63,008 nucleotides of DNA from Frisingicoccus caecimuris (GTDB taxonomy: Bacteria; Bacillota; Clostridia; Lachnospirales; Lachnospiraceae). Of the stretch, positions 18,883-27,707 are shown one piece after another. Below the pieces are notes generated by a model, which searched no databases, had not been told where the DNA came from, and worked only from the letters and a program-made list of their open reading frames with translations. The translations under genes were made by a program, and so were the position numbers. The stretch is from contig NZ_SLXA01000013.1 of assembly GCF_004340975.1 (NCBI RefSeq), positions 1-63,008 on the forward strand. Direction: 5' to 3'. The number at the start of each line of letters is the position of its first letter. The stretch's first letter is position 1.

Positions 18883-19727
18883 AAAGATCAATGAACATTG
18901 GCGGAAAAGAATTTGAAAGAACAGGGCATACCTATATTATGGGAATCCTGAATGTGACTCCGGATTCATTTTCCGACGGTGGAAAATATACAACATTAGA
19001 CAAGGCTTTAAAGCATGTGGAACAGATGATCCAAGAAGGGGCGGATATTATTGATATCGGCGGTGAGTCGACACGTCCGGGGCATACGCTCATTTCGGAT
19101 GAAGAGGAAATATCCCGGGTAGTTCCGGTGATCGAAGCTGTGAAACAGCAATTTGACATACCGGTTTCTATTGATACTTATAAATCCGCCGTAGCAGAGG
19201 CTGCCATTTTGGCCGGAGCCGATCTGGTTAATGATGTATGGGGACTAAAATATGACGATAAACTGGCAAAGGTCATTTCAGGGGCGAAAGTTCCATGCTG
19301 TCTGATGCATAACCGGAAAGCTGCAGATTATGAACATTTTATGACCGACTGTCTGAATGATCTGAGAGAGACTCTGGCGATAGCCAGGACTGCCGGTATT
19401 GAAGATGAACAGATCATTCTGGACCCGGGTGTGGGGTTCGGCAAGACTTATGAACATAACCTGATCGTTATGAAACATTTGGATGTGTTCAGGGAATTGG
19501 GATACCCGGTACTCCTGGGGACATCCAGAAAGTCGATGATTGGATTAACGCTGGATTTACCGGCTGACCAGAGAGTGGAAGGAACGCTGGTGACGACGGT
19601 CATGGGGGTCATGGCCGGAATGAGTTTTGTCCGTGTGCATGATGTGGAGGCAAACCGACGGGCAATTCAGATGGCCGAGGCGATTTTGAAAGTACGGGAG
19701 GAATCAATTTGGGACACATTGGGATAA
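18879..19727 (+). CDS. folP: Dihydropteroate synthase
   Basis: FolP joins p-aminobenzoate to the pterin diphosphate and is the sulfonamide target. The 282-residue TIM barrel has the NVTPDSFSDGG loop near residue 25, GGESTRPG near residue 62, DPGVGFGKT, and GTSRKSMIG. It overlaps the HD-protein gene by 4 bp and its last 19 bases overlap the start of folBK, which indicates tight coupling. Confidence 0.95.
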   Translation: MKRSMNIGGKEFERTGHTYIMGILNVTPDSFSDGGKYTTLDKALKHVEQMIQEGADIIDIGGESTRPGHTLISDEEEISRVVPVIEAVKQQFDIPVSIDTYKSAVAEAAILAGADLVNDVWGLKYDDKLAKVISGAKVPCCLMHNRKAADYEHFMTDCLNDLRETLAIARTAGIEDEQIILDPGVGFGKTYEHNLIVMKHLDVFRELGYPVLLGTSRKSMIGLTLDLPADQRVEGTLVTTVMGVMAGMSFVRVHDVEANRRAIQMAEAILKVREESIWDTLG

Positions 19728-20542
19728 GAGATTTGGAAGTATTTGCCCATCACGGTGTCTATCCTGAGGAAACGGAAAATGGACAGATGTTTTACGTTTC
19801 TGCAGACTTATATCTGGATACATGGGATGCGGAACATACAGATGATCTGAATACTTCTGTGAATTACGGAACGGTCTGCGAATACATCAAAGACGTGATG
19901 ACACGCCGGAATTATCAGCTCATTGAGCGGGCTGCCGGCGAGATTTGCGAAGATTTAATGATAAATTTTCCAAAACTTAACAAGGTTCGTGTAGAGTTAT
20001 ATAAGCCTGAAGCCCCGATACCGATACCTTTCGGCACCGTATATGTCGAAGCGTGCAGGGAATGGCAGAATGCTTATATAGGAATTGGCAGTAATATGGG
20101 AGATAAAGAAAAATATATCCGGTCTGCTATTCAGCTTTTATCGGAAACGCGGGGAATTCAGGTGGAGAAAGTCTCTACTCTGATTCAAACGGAACCTTAC
20201 GGTTATACGGAACAGGATGAATTTTTAAATGGATGTCTGAAGCTTCGGACCTGGCTTCCGCCGGAAGCATTGTTAAAGCGGATGCAGGAGATTGAGCTGC
20301 TTTTGCACCGAGAGCGTAAGATTCACTGGGGACCTCGGACGATTGATCTGGATATGCTTTTGTATGGAGAAGAGATCATTCATACAAAAGATTTGTGTGT
20401 ACCTCATCCGGACATGATCAATCGTCGTTTTGTGTTAGAGCCGCTGGACGAAATTGCCGGTTGGTCCTGGCATCCGACGGAGAAGAAAACGATTCACCAG
20501 TTAAGAGAAGCATTGAATGAGAAGGAGGCAATGGAGTCATGA
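19709..20542 (+). CDS. folBK: Bifunctional dihydroneopterin aldolase / HPPK
   Basis: One 277-residue polypeptide joins two folate enzymes. Residues 1-115 are dihydroneopterin aldolase (LEVFAHHGVYPEE, LIERAAGEIC), which makes 6-hydroxymethyl-dihydropterin; residues 120-277 are the pyrophosphokinase (YIGIGSNMGDKE, RTIDLDMLLYGE, PHPDMINRRFVLEPL). The start is TTG at 19709, supported by GGGAGG at 19696-19701 and by overlap with folP. Such fusions are common in clostridia. Confidence 0.93.
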   Translation: MGHIGIRDLEVFAHHGVYPEETENGQMFYVSADLYLDTWDAEHTDDLNTSVNYGTVCEYIKDVMTRRNYQLIERAAGEICEDLMINFPKLNKVRVELYKPEAPIPIPFGTVYVEACREWQNAYIGIGSNMGDKEKYIRSAIQLLSETRGIQVEKVSTLIQTEPYGYTEQDEFLNGCLKLRTWLPPEALLKRMQEIELLLHRERKIHWGPRTIDLDMLLYGEEIIHTKDLCVPHPDMINRRFVLEPLDEIAGWSWHPTEKKTIHQLREALNEKEAMES

Positions 20543-21540
20543 TTGATCTGCATGTACATCTGGCCGGGTCCTTAAAACCGGCAACGATTATTGAGTATGC
20601 CAAGGAGAGAAATGTTCCTTTGCCCACCTACAATGCTTCTGAGCTTGAAAGCTATCTGGAAGCCCCGGATCACTGCACGGATACTGCGGAGTTTTATGAG
20701 CTTTGTGATATGACAGACTGGGTTCTTCAGGAGCGCCGTTCCATTCGTCGTGCTATGACAGAGATGGTCAGGGAGTTGGATGCCCAGGGCGTCATGTATG
20801 CGGAAATTCGTTTTTCACCATCCGAATGTACGTTGGGAGGCCTGCGTCAGGGGGATGCAGTGTCGGCAGCGTTGGAAGGACTGACCAGAGGTATTCAGGA
20901 AAGCCGGCGTATCCGTGCCAATCTGGTACTTTGTATTATACCGAAGATGGACGAACACGAGGCTTTTGAAACGCTTGTGGAAGTGAAAAAACATCTGCGT
21001 AAAGGTGTTTGCGGGTTGGATCTTCTGTTGGAAGAATCCCTTTATGGAACAGAAGTTTATGACTGGTTGTTTACGCTGATCAAAGAAGAGCGTATTCCGT
21101 TTACTGTTCATGCAGGACAGTATAATACGGACAGTATGCGTAAAGCAATTCGCTATGGTGCCCAGAGGATCAGTCAGGGCTTACATATTCTGGATGATGA
21201 TGATCTTCTGCAGGAAATTATTAATCGGAAGGTTGTTGTGGAATGTTGTCCGGCAAGTAATCTGAAATTGGGTTCGGTGGAAAATTACAGTCATCACCCG
21301 ATACGAAAACTTTTTGACAGAGGTGTTCCGGTATGTGTCTGTACGGACCGCCTGAGGGTGTCCGGCATTACACTGGCTGAAGAATACCGGAAACTTGAGC
21401 GTTATCTTGGTTTTACACCATACGAAATTTATCAGATGAATCAAAATGCTGTAAACGGTGCTTTCCTTTCTCAAATGGAAAAGGATCGGTTGCGGTTTGA
21501 CTTATATGAGGCCAACAAGGCAATCGTGGACAAGGAGTAG
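20539..21540 (+). CDS. Adenosine deaminase-fold protein with altered active site
   Basis: The 333-residue protein clearly aligns with the metal-dependent adenosine deaminase family: HVH metal motif at His5/His7, FTVHAG with metal His191, CPASN, and metal Asp270. Key catalytic residues differ, however. HAGE is HAGQ (Gln194), RIGHG is RISQG (Gln213 replaces the catalytic His), and TDDP is TDRL (Arg271). The substitutions make ordinary adenosine deamination unlikely. It overlaps folBK by 4 bp and precedes pheA by 6 bp, so it is part of the folate/aromatic transcript. A different hydrolytic or binding role is possible; an annotation as plain adenosine deaminase should be treated with caution. Confidence 0.75.
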   Translation: MIDLHVHLAGSLKPATIIEYAKERNVPLPTYNASELESYLEAPDHCTDTAEFYELCDMTDWVLQERRSIRRAMTEMVRELDAQGVMYAEIRFSPSECTLGGLRQGDAVSAALEGLTRGIQESRRIRANLVLCIIPKMDEHEAFETLVEVKKHLRKGVCGLDLLLEESLYGTEVYDWLFTLIKEERIPFTVHAGQYNTDSMRKAIRYGAQRISQGLHILDDDDLLQEIINRKVVVECCPASNLKLGSVENYSHHPIRKLFDRGVPVCVCTDRLRVSGITLAEEYRKLERYLGFTPYEIYQMNQNAVNGAFLSQMEKDRLRFDLYEANKAIVDKE

Positions 21541-21546
21541 AAGACA

Positions 21547-22692
21547 ATGGAAGACTTGGTGAAATTACGTGATGAGATTGACGCTATTGATGACCAGATT
21601 GTCAGTCTTTTTGAACAGCGCATGGCAGTGGCGGAAAATGTAGCCGCCTTCAAACGAAGTGTTGGCAAACCCGTTCTGGATAAAGAACGGGAAAAGATTA
21701 AAATACAAAAAGTAACGGAGAAGACGTCGAATGCCTTTAATCGTCAGGCAGTCGAATCTCTTTTTGGCCAGATCATGGCTGTCAGCCGTATGCTTCAATA
21801 CCAGCGGCTGGCCAGTGAGCGGACCGATGTAGAAGGTTTTCAGGTAGGAGATATGGTGACAACACCAGAGACAAAGGTTGTTTATACCGGAGTTCCGGGA
21901 GCTTATGCAGAGGCTGCGATGGACAGTTATTTTGGCTCAGAAATCAGAGGCTTTAATGTAGAGACCTTTGGGGATGCTATGGAGGCGGTCCACAGCGGAC
22001 GGGCTCAGTATGGCGTTTTGCCGATTGAAAATTCTTCGACAGGAAGTGTCAATGAGGTTTATGATCTCTTATCCGCTTATGATAACCATATTGTCGGTGA
22101 AACAATGATAAAGATTGAACATGCTCTTTTGGGACTTCCGGGAAGTCGGATTGAAGATATCCGTACTGTCTATTCTCATCCACAGGGACTGATGCAGTGC
22201 AGTCGTTTTCTTGACGCCCACAGGGAATGGCAGCAGGTCAGCCTGCAGAATACGGCGGCGTCGGCAAAACGGGTTCTGGATGATCAGGATATGGGTCAGG
22301 CGGCTATTGCCAGCAGGCAGGCAGCAAAAAATTTCGGTCTTGTTGTTTTAAAAGAAAAGTTAAATGATCTGGATAATAATTTTACGCGCTTTGTCGTTAT
22401 CAGCCATGAAAAAGTATTCCGGAAAAGTGCGGATAAAATCAGCGTTTGTTTTGAAGTGCCCCATGAGAGTGGTACATTGTACAATATTCTCGGTCACTTT
22501 ATATTTAACGGACTGAGTATGACCCGGATTGAATCCCGTCCGATACAGGGAAAACCGTGGCAGTACCGTTTCTTTGTTGATTTTAATGGAAACCTGAGAG
22601 AGCAGGCGGTAAGAAATGCTCTTCATGGTATTCAGTCTGAAACAGAAGGTTTTCGTATTCTTGGAAACTATATAGGAGTGGGGCAGCAGTGA
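21547..22692 (+). CDS. pheA: Bifunctional chorismate mutase / prephenate dehydratase
   Basis: PheA turns chorismate into prephenate and then phenylpyruvate for phenylalanine synthesis. The 381-residue protein has an N-terminal AroQ helical mutase domain (about 1-85), a prephenate dehydratase domain (about 115-290; ENSSTGSVNEVYDLL and NNFTRFVVIS), and a C-terminal ACT domain (about 300-375, with ESRPIQGKPWQYRFFVD) for feedback by phenylalanine. No leader attenuator is visible in the 6-bp gap upstream. It overlaps the next gene by 1 bp. Confidence 0.93.
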   Translation: MEDLVKLRDEIDAIDDQIVSLFEQRMAVAENVAAFKRSVGKPVLDKEREKIKIQKVTEKTSNAFNRQAVESLFGQIMAVSRMLQYQRLASERTDVEGFQVGDMVTTPETKVVYTGVPGAYAEAAMDSYFGSEIRGFNVETFGDAMEAVHSGRAQYGVLPIENSSTGSVNEVYDLLSAYDNHIVGETMIKIEHALLGLPGSRIEDIRTVYSHPQGLMQCSRFLDAHREWQQVSLQNTAASAKRVLDDQDMGQAAIASRQAAKNFGLVVLKEKLNDLDNNFTRFVVISHEKVFRKSADKISVCFEVPHESGTLYNILGHFIFNGLSMTRIESRPIQGKPWQYRFFVDFNGNLREQAVRNALHGIQSETEGFRILGNYIGVGQQ

Positions 22693-23987
22693 TGAAGATC
22701 AGAGTGCATGAATTAATTTTATACCGTAATTTTCAGGAAACTATTTTTTATGATATGGCCGATGTGGCCAATAATTATTTGAATGGAGATTGTGACAGAG
22801 AGACGTTGATCGATAAACTTTATCAATGTATCAATGAAATTGTCACGATTGCCAGAGACCATGGATTTAACGGGAATCTCTGGCATGGATATCTCACTTA
22901 TCTTTTGACGACCAATGAAAATGCCTTCAGTATGTCCTGTGAGAAAAAGGGGGCTATTGAGGGGAGCATCAATGAGCTTGCTCTGCATGATCTTCGCATT
23001 TTTAAAGAAGCCTACGATGTGGATTGGGATGATATTGAAAAAGAGCTGGGTGTGCATTTTATCAGTATGATCCGCGCTTTCCACAGTCCGGATAATCTTG
23101 GGATTATCTACAGCCAGAGCCTGCGGGAGCGGATAGATGAATTGAATGGTCAGTTGGCGGCTGCGGAAGATGTTTATCAGATGTATGATGTGCTGACCGG
23201 CTTTTACAAGGATTATGGCGTAGGTAAATTTGGGCTTCACCGGGCTTTTAAAATTATCAGTGACGGACAGGAACCGGAGATTGCCCCGATCACACGGACG
23301 GAGAAAGTGGTTCTTTCTGATATTGTCGGTTATGAAATTCAAAAGAAAAAACTGAGAGATAATACAGAAGCATTTATTCAGGGGAAAAAGGCGAATAATG
23401 CGTTACTTTATGGTGACAGCGGTACGGGAAAATCTACAAGTATTAAAGCAATTTTGAATGAATATTATAAAGACGGACTCCGAATGATTGAAATATATAA
23501 GCATCAGTTTAAAGATATTTCAAATGTCATTGCCCAGATTAAAAATCGTAATTACAAGTATATTCTGTATATGGATGACCTGTCCTTCGAAGAGTTCGAG
23601 ATTGAATATAAATATTTAAAGGCTATTATCGAAGGCGGTCTGGAAACAAAACCAGATAATGTGGTCATTTATGCCACGTCCAATCGAAGACATCTGATCC
23701 GGGAGACATGGAGTGACCGGAAACAGGCGCCGGATGATGTTCATGGTGGAGATTCTATGCAGGAAAAATTATCGCTGGCAACCCGGTTCGGCGAGTCGAT
23801 TTATTATGGCAAGCCGAACCAGAAAGAATATTTAGAAATTGCCAGAGAGCTGGCAAAACGTTATGGTATTCAGATGAGTGAAGAGTTGATCGAGCAGGAA
23901 GCTGTTAAGTGGGAACTTGGCCATGGCGGACGTTCCGGACGGACAGCGCAGCAGTTTATCAATCATCTCATTGGAATTGCGAAATAA
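22692..23987 (+). CDS. DUF815 family ATPase
   Basis: The 431-residue protein has a helical N-terminal half and a C-terminal AAA-type ATPase domain from about residue 215. The Walker A motif is GDSGTGKST with Lys247 and the Walker B-like segment is ILYMDDLSFEE. This matches the DUF815 family (PF05673), found widely in bacteria without a settled function. The GTG just upstream at 22689 is an alternative start. It lies between pheA and ppx; no functional link is evident. Confidence 0.85.
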   Translation: MKIRVHELILYRNFQETIFYDMADVANNYLNGDCDRETLIDKLYQCINEIVTIARDHGFNGNLWHGYLTYLLTTNENAFSMSCEKKGAIEGSINELALHDLRIFKEAYDVDWDDIEKELGVHFISMIRAFHSPDNLGIIYSQSLRERIDELNGQLAAAEDVYQMYDVLTGFYKDYGVGKFGLHRAFKIISDGQEPEIAPITRTEKVVLSDIVGYEIQKKKLRDNTEAFIQGKKANNALLYGDSGTGKSTSIKAILNEYYKDGLRMIEIYKHQFKDISNVIAQIKNRNYKYILYMDDLSFEEFEIEYKYLKAIIEGGLETKPDNVVIYATSNRRHLIRETWSDRKQAPDDVHGGDSMQEKLSLATRFGESIYYGKPNQKEYLEIARELAKRYGIQMSEELIEQEAVKWELGHGGRSGRTAQQFINHLIGIAK

Positions 23988-24007
23988 GCAGGAGGGAGGC
24001 AGAACGG

Positions 24008-25546
24008 ATGCCCATACAGATGTTGGCAGCCATTGACGTAGGATCAAGTGAGGTTGCAATGAAAATCTATCAGTTTTCTAAACGGACCGGAATCCAGGAA
24101 GTGGAATATGTCCGTTCGATTGTCGAGCTTGGAGCAGATACTTATAATACAGGGATAATTTCCTATGACACTGCACGGGAATTGTGCGGTGTTTTAGGAG
24201 GGTTTGTGGAAAAATTGAAGGAGTACCGGATTGAAAAGTATGTGGCTTATGCCGGAAGTGCCATGAGAGAAGCGGTGAACCGTGATCTGGTCCTGGATCA
24301 GATCCGTCTGGAGACCGGGTTGAATGTGCAGATTATCGGAAATGCCCAGCAGCGTTTTCTTGTACTTCAGTCATTAGCCGGAACGATGCGCCAGTTCGAA
24401 GCCCTTACAAAAGAAGGTATGGCGGTGGTCGATCTTTCGTCGGGAAGTCTGCAGGTGTCTGTCTATGCGGAAGGCGTTTTGCAGATTACTCAGAATCTGA
24501 AACTGGGTTCCCTGAGAATCCGTGAGATTCTTGCGGATATTGAGCAGCAGACCACATCCTTTGTCCGGGTCATGGAAGATTATATCGGCAATGAACTGAG
24601 GACTTTACAGCGGCTTGTCATCAGAGATTATCGGGTGAAGCATGTCATTGTCCTTGGTGAGGAGATAGCGACGCTGCTGAATGCGGTCAATGCTTCAAAA
24701 AACAGAGAAAGTTTTACAGCTTCCCAGTTTGAAAAGTTTTATATCAAGCTGATGCGCAGCAGAGAAGAGGATATTTCAAAAAAATATAATATTCCTTATG
24801 AGACGGCTACCGTGTTAAAACCGTCCATGATCATTTTCAAAAATCTGGTGGAAATGCTTGGCGGCGAAGTCGTCTGGGCTTCTAATGTGGGACTCTGCGA
24901 CGGTATTCTGGCCGATTATGTGCGGAGCAATCACATGGCTAAAAATACCCGTGATTTTACGGAGGATATTATCTCGGTCACCCGTCAGGTGGCAAAGCAT
25001 TATGAAAGTGATATGGATCATACGCAGAACGTGGAGCAGCTTTCAATGGCAATTTTTGACAGCATACGAAAGTTTTCCGGATTGACTCAGAGAGACCGTC
25101 TGCTTCTCCAGGTTTCAGGAATTCTTCATGATTGCGGCAAGTACGTAAATATGATGCATGGTACGGACAATACGTATTACCTGGTTTTAAATACGGAGAT
25201 CATTGGTCTGTCAGAAGCGGAAAAGCGGATTGTTGCCAATGTTATTCGTTTTAATTCGAACGGTGAGGTCCCGGAATATGCGGAAGTATCCGGTGAGATG
25301 GACCATATGGATTATGTGCGGATGCTTAAAATGGCGGCAATTCTTCGATTGGCCAACGGTATGGATCGGAGCCATTTACAGCGGATTCAGGATGTCCGGG
25401 TCTCGGTGAAAGATAATGAGTTAAAGATTATGGCAAATACCATTTATGATATTACGCTGGAGCAGGGAATGATGGAAAGCAGAGCGCATTTTTTTGAGCA
25501 GATTTATGGACTCAGGCCGATTCTCCGGCAGAAACGAAGGGGGTAA
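24008..25546 (+). CDS. ppx: Ppx/GppA-family exopolyphosphatase with C-terminal HD domain
   Basis: The enzyme would release phosphate from polyphosphate or convert pppGpp to ppGpp. The 512-residue protein begins with the ASKHA-type phosphate loop LAAIDVGSSEVAMKIY, has the second phosphate loop AVVDLSSGSLQV near residue 140, and carries a C-terminal HD domain (about 330-500; GILHDCGKYVNMM). Unlike typical Ppx, the phosphate loops use SS rather than SN or GG at some positions, so substrate is less certain. It is directly followed (5 bp) by ppk, which supports a polyphosphate role. Confidence 0.8.
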   Translation: MPIQMLAAIDVGSSEVAMKIYQFSKRTGIQEVEYVRSIVELGADTYNTGIISYDTARELCGVLGGFVEKLKEYRIEKYVAYAGSAMREAVNRDLVLDQIRLETGLNVQIIGNAQQRFLVLQSLAGTMRQFEALTKEGMAVVDLSSGSLQVSVYAEGVLQITQNLKLGSLRIREILADIEQQTTSFVRVMEDYIGNELRTLQRLVIRDYRVKHVIVLGEEIATLLNAVNASKNRESFTASQFEKFYIKLMRSREEDISKKYNIPYETATVLKPSMIIFKNLVEMLGGEVVWASNVGLCDGILADYVRSNHMAKNTRDFTEDIISVTRQVAKHYESDMDHTQNVEQLSMAIFDSIRKFSGLTQRDRLLLQVSGILHDCGKYVNMMHGTDNTYYLVLNTEIIGLSEAEKRIVANVIRFNSNGEVPEYAEVSGEMDHMDYVRMLKMAAILRLANGMDRSHLQRIQDVRVSVKDNELKIMANTIYDITLEQGMMESRAHFFEQIYGLRPILRQKRRG

Positions 25547-25551
25547 TTAAA

Positions 25552-27687
25552 ATGGATGTGAGCAGAGCAGAATATTTTACAAACCGGGAACTGAGCTGGC
25601 TGGATTTTAATTACCGGGTGCTTGGGGAAGCGAGGGACAAGAACATACCTCTTTTTGAACGGCTGAAATTTCTGAGTATTACATCTTCTAATTTGGATGA
25701 ATTTTTCATGATTCGTGTGGCCTCGTTGAAGGATATGGTCAATGCGAAATATGAAAAACCGGATATTGCGGGAATGACACCTCAGATGCAGCTTGAAGCA
25801 ATCAGCAAGAAGACCCATGATCTGGTGAATACCCAGTATACAACCTACAATCGGTCTTTAAAGCCGATGCTGCGGCAGAATGGGCTGACCATTATAGATT
25901 CTTATGAAGATTTGAGCGAGTCTCAGAGAAACTATGTGGACCAGTATTTTCAACAGGATGTGTATCCTGTATTGACGCCGATGGCAGTGGATTCTTCAAG
26001 GCCATTCCCTTTGATCCGAAATAAATCTTTAAATATCGGCGCGCTTATTTCAGATAAAGAGGATGAATCCGAATATGATTTTGCCACAGTCCAGGTGCCG
26101 TCGGTGCTTCCAAGGTTTATTGAGATTCCGTCCGGTGAAAAGGGACATAAGACCTTGATTTTACTGGAACAGGTCATAGAAATGAATATTCAGAAGCTAT
26201 TTCTCAATTATAAAGTCATCTGTGCTTATCCTTATCGGATCATGCGAAATGCAGATTTGAGTATTGACGAGGAAGATGCTGCAGATCTTTTAAAAGAAAT
26301 TCAGAAACAGCTGAAACGCCGTCAGTGGGGGGAGGTTATCCGGCTGGAAGTGGAAGATGGAATCGATAAGCGGCTTCTTAAGATTTTGAAAAAGGCCATG
26401 AACGTTGGTGAAGCTTCAATCTATCGGATCAATGGTCCTCTGGATCTGACATTTTTGATGAAGGTCAATGGCCTGGACGGCTATGATCATTTGAAATATC
26501 CGAAATATGAGCCGCAGCTTTCGAAAGATATTAATCCGGATGAGGATCTTTTTACCCAGATTCGCGCAAAAGATATTTTGCTATTCCATCCATTCCAGAG
26601 CTTTGACACGGTGGTTGATTTTGTACGTCAGGCAGCCAAGGACCCGGATGTGCTGGCGATCAAACAGACCCTTTATCGTGTCAGTGGAAATTCACCGATC
26701 ATCGCATCTCTGGCGGAGGCTGCTGAAAATGGAAAACAGGTTACGGTACTTGTTGAGTTAAAGGCCCGCTTTGACGAGGAAAACAATATTATCTGGGCGA
26801 AAAAGCTGGAAAAGGCCGGATGTCATGTCATCTACGGACTGGTGGGTTTAAAGACCCACAGCAAGATTACATTGGTCGTTCGTCAGGAGGAAGACGGTAT
26901 CCGGCGTTATGTGCATTTGGGAACGGGTAATTATAATGACAGTACGGCAAAAATGTATACCGATATGGGACTTTTAACCTGTGCCAAACCCATTGGTGAG
27001 GATGCGACAGCCGTATTTAATATGCTGTCGGGTTATTCGGAACCGCTGGCCTGGAACAAACTGTCTCTGGCACCGTTATGGCTTCGTGACCGGTTTGTTG
27101 AGCTGATTCATCAGGAAGAAATGAATGCCCGGGAGGGACGTCCGGCCCATATTATTGCAAAAATGAACTCCCTTTGTGATAAGGGGATTATTATGGCTTT
27201 ATATAAGGCTTCTGCGGCCGGTGTAAAAATTGAGCTGATCATCCGCGGAATCTGCTGTCTGAAAACAGGTATCCCGGGAATCAGTGAGAATATTACAGTA
27301 AAATCCATCGTAGGTAATTTCCTTGAACATAGCCGGATTTTCTATTTCTACAATAATGGATGGGAAAATGTGTTTATGGGAAGTGCGGACTGGATGCCGA
27401 GAAATCTGGACCGCCGTGTGGAAATAATGTTTCCGGTGGAAGATGAGACCTGTAAAAAAGAAGTAATGCATATTCTGGATATTCAGCTTCAGGATAATGT
27501 GAAAGCCCATTATCTCCAGCCGGATGATACCTATCAGAAGCCGGACAAGCGGGGAAAAACTTTAGTATCTTCTCAGGATTATTTCTGTCGGGAAGCGATA
27601 GAAGCGTCGGCAGAGGATAAGAAAAAAGATGAAGAACTCAGCCGGGTCTTTGAACCGATGTATCACAATGACAACGAAAAATTTTAA
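25552..27687 (+). CDS. ppk1: Polyphosphate kinase 1
   Basis: PPK1 reversibly makes inorganic polyphosphate from ATP. The 711-residue protein has the full domain order: N-terminal helical domain (NRELSWLDFNYRVL), head domain, and two phospholipase-D-like domains. The autophosphorylated His is His436 in KTHSKITLVVR, and the second conserved segment is NLDRRVEIMFPV near residue 620. Its length is standard. The ppx-ppk pair allows synthesis and breakdown from one locus. Confidence 0.94.
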   Translation: MDVSRAEYFTNRELSWLDFNYRVLGEARDKNIPLFERLKFLSITSSNLDEFFMIRVASLKDMVNAKYEKPDIAGMTPQMQLEAISKKTHDLVNTQYTTYNRSLKPMLRQNGLTIIDSYEDLSESQRNYVDQYFQQDVYPVLTPMAVDSSRPFPLIRNKSLNIGALISDKEDESEYDFATVQVPSVLPRFIEIPSGEKGHKTLILLEQVIEMNIQKLFLNYKVICAYPYRIMRNADLSIDEEDAADLLKEIQKQLKRRQWGEVIRLEVEDGIDKRLLKILKKAMNVGEASIYRINGPLDLTFLMKVNGLDGYDHLKYPKYEPQLSKDINPDEDLFTQIRAKDILLFHPFQSFDTVVDFVRQAAKDPDVLAIKQTLYRVSGNSPIIASLAEAAENGKQVTVLVELKARFDEENNIIWAKKLEKAGCHVIYGLVGLKTHSKITLVVRQEEDGIRRYVHLGTGNYNDSTAKMYTDMGLLTCAKPIGEDATAVFNMLSGYSEPLAWNKLSLAPLWLRDRFVELIHQEEMNAREGRPAHIIAKMNSLCDKGIIMALYKASAAGVKIELIIRGICCLKTGIPGISENITVKSIVGNFLEHSRIFYFYNNGWENVFMGSADWMPRNLDRRVEIMFPVEDETCKKEVMHILDIQLQDNVKAHYLQPDDTYQKPDKRGKTLVSSQDYFCREAIEASAEDKKKDEELSRVFEPMYHNDNEKF

Positions 27688-27707
27688 TAGATCTATAGGG
27701 GATTGGG

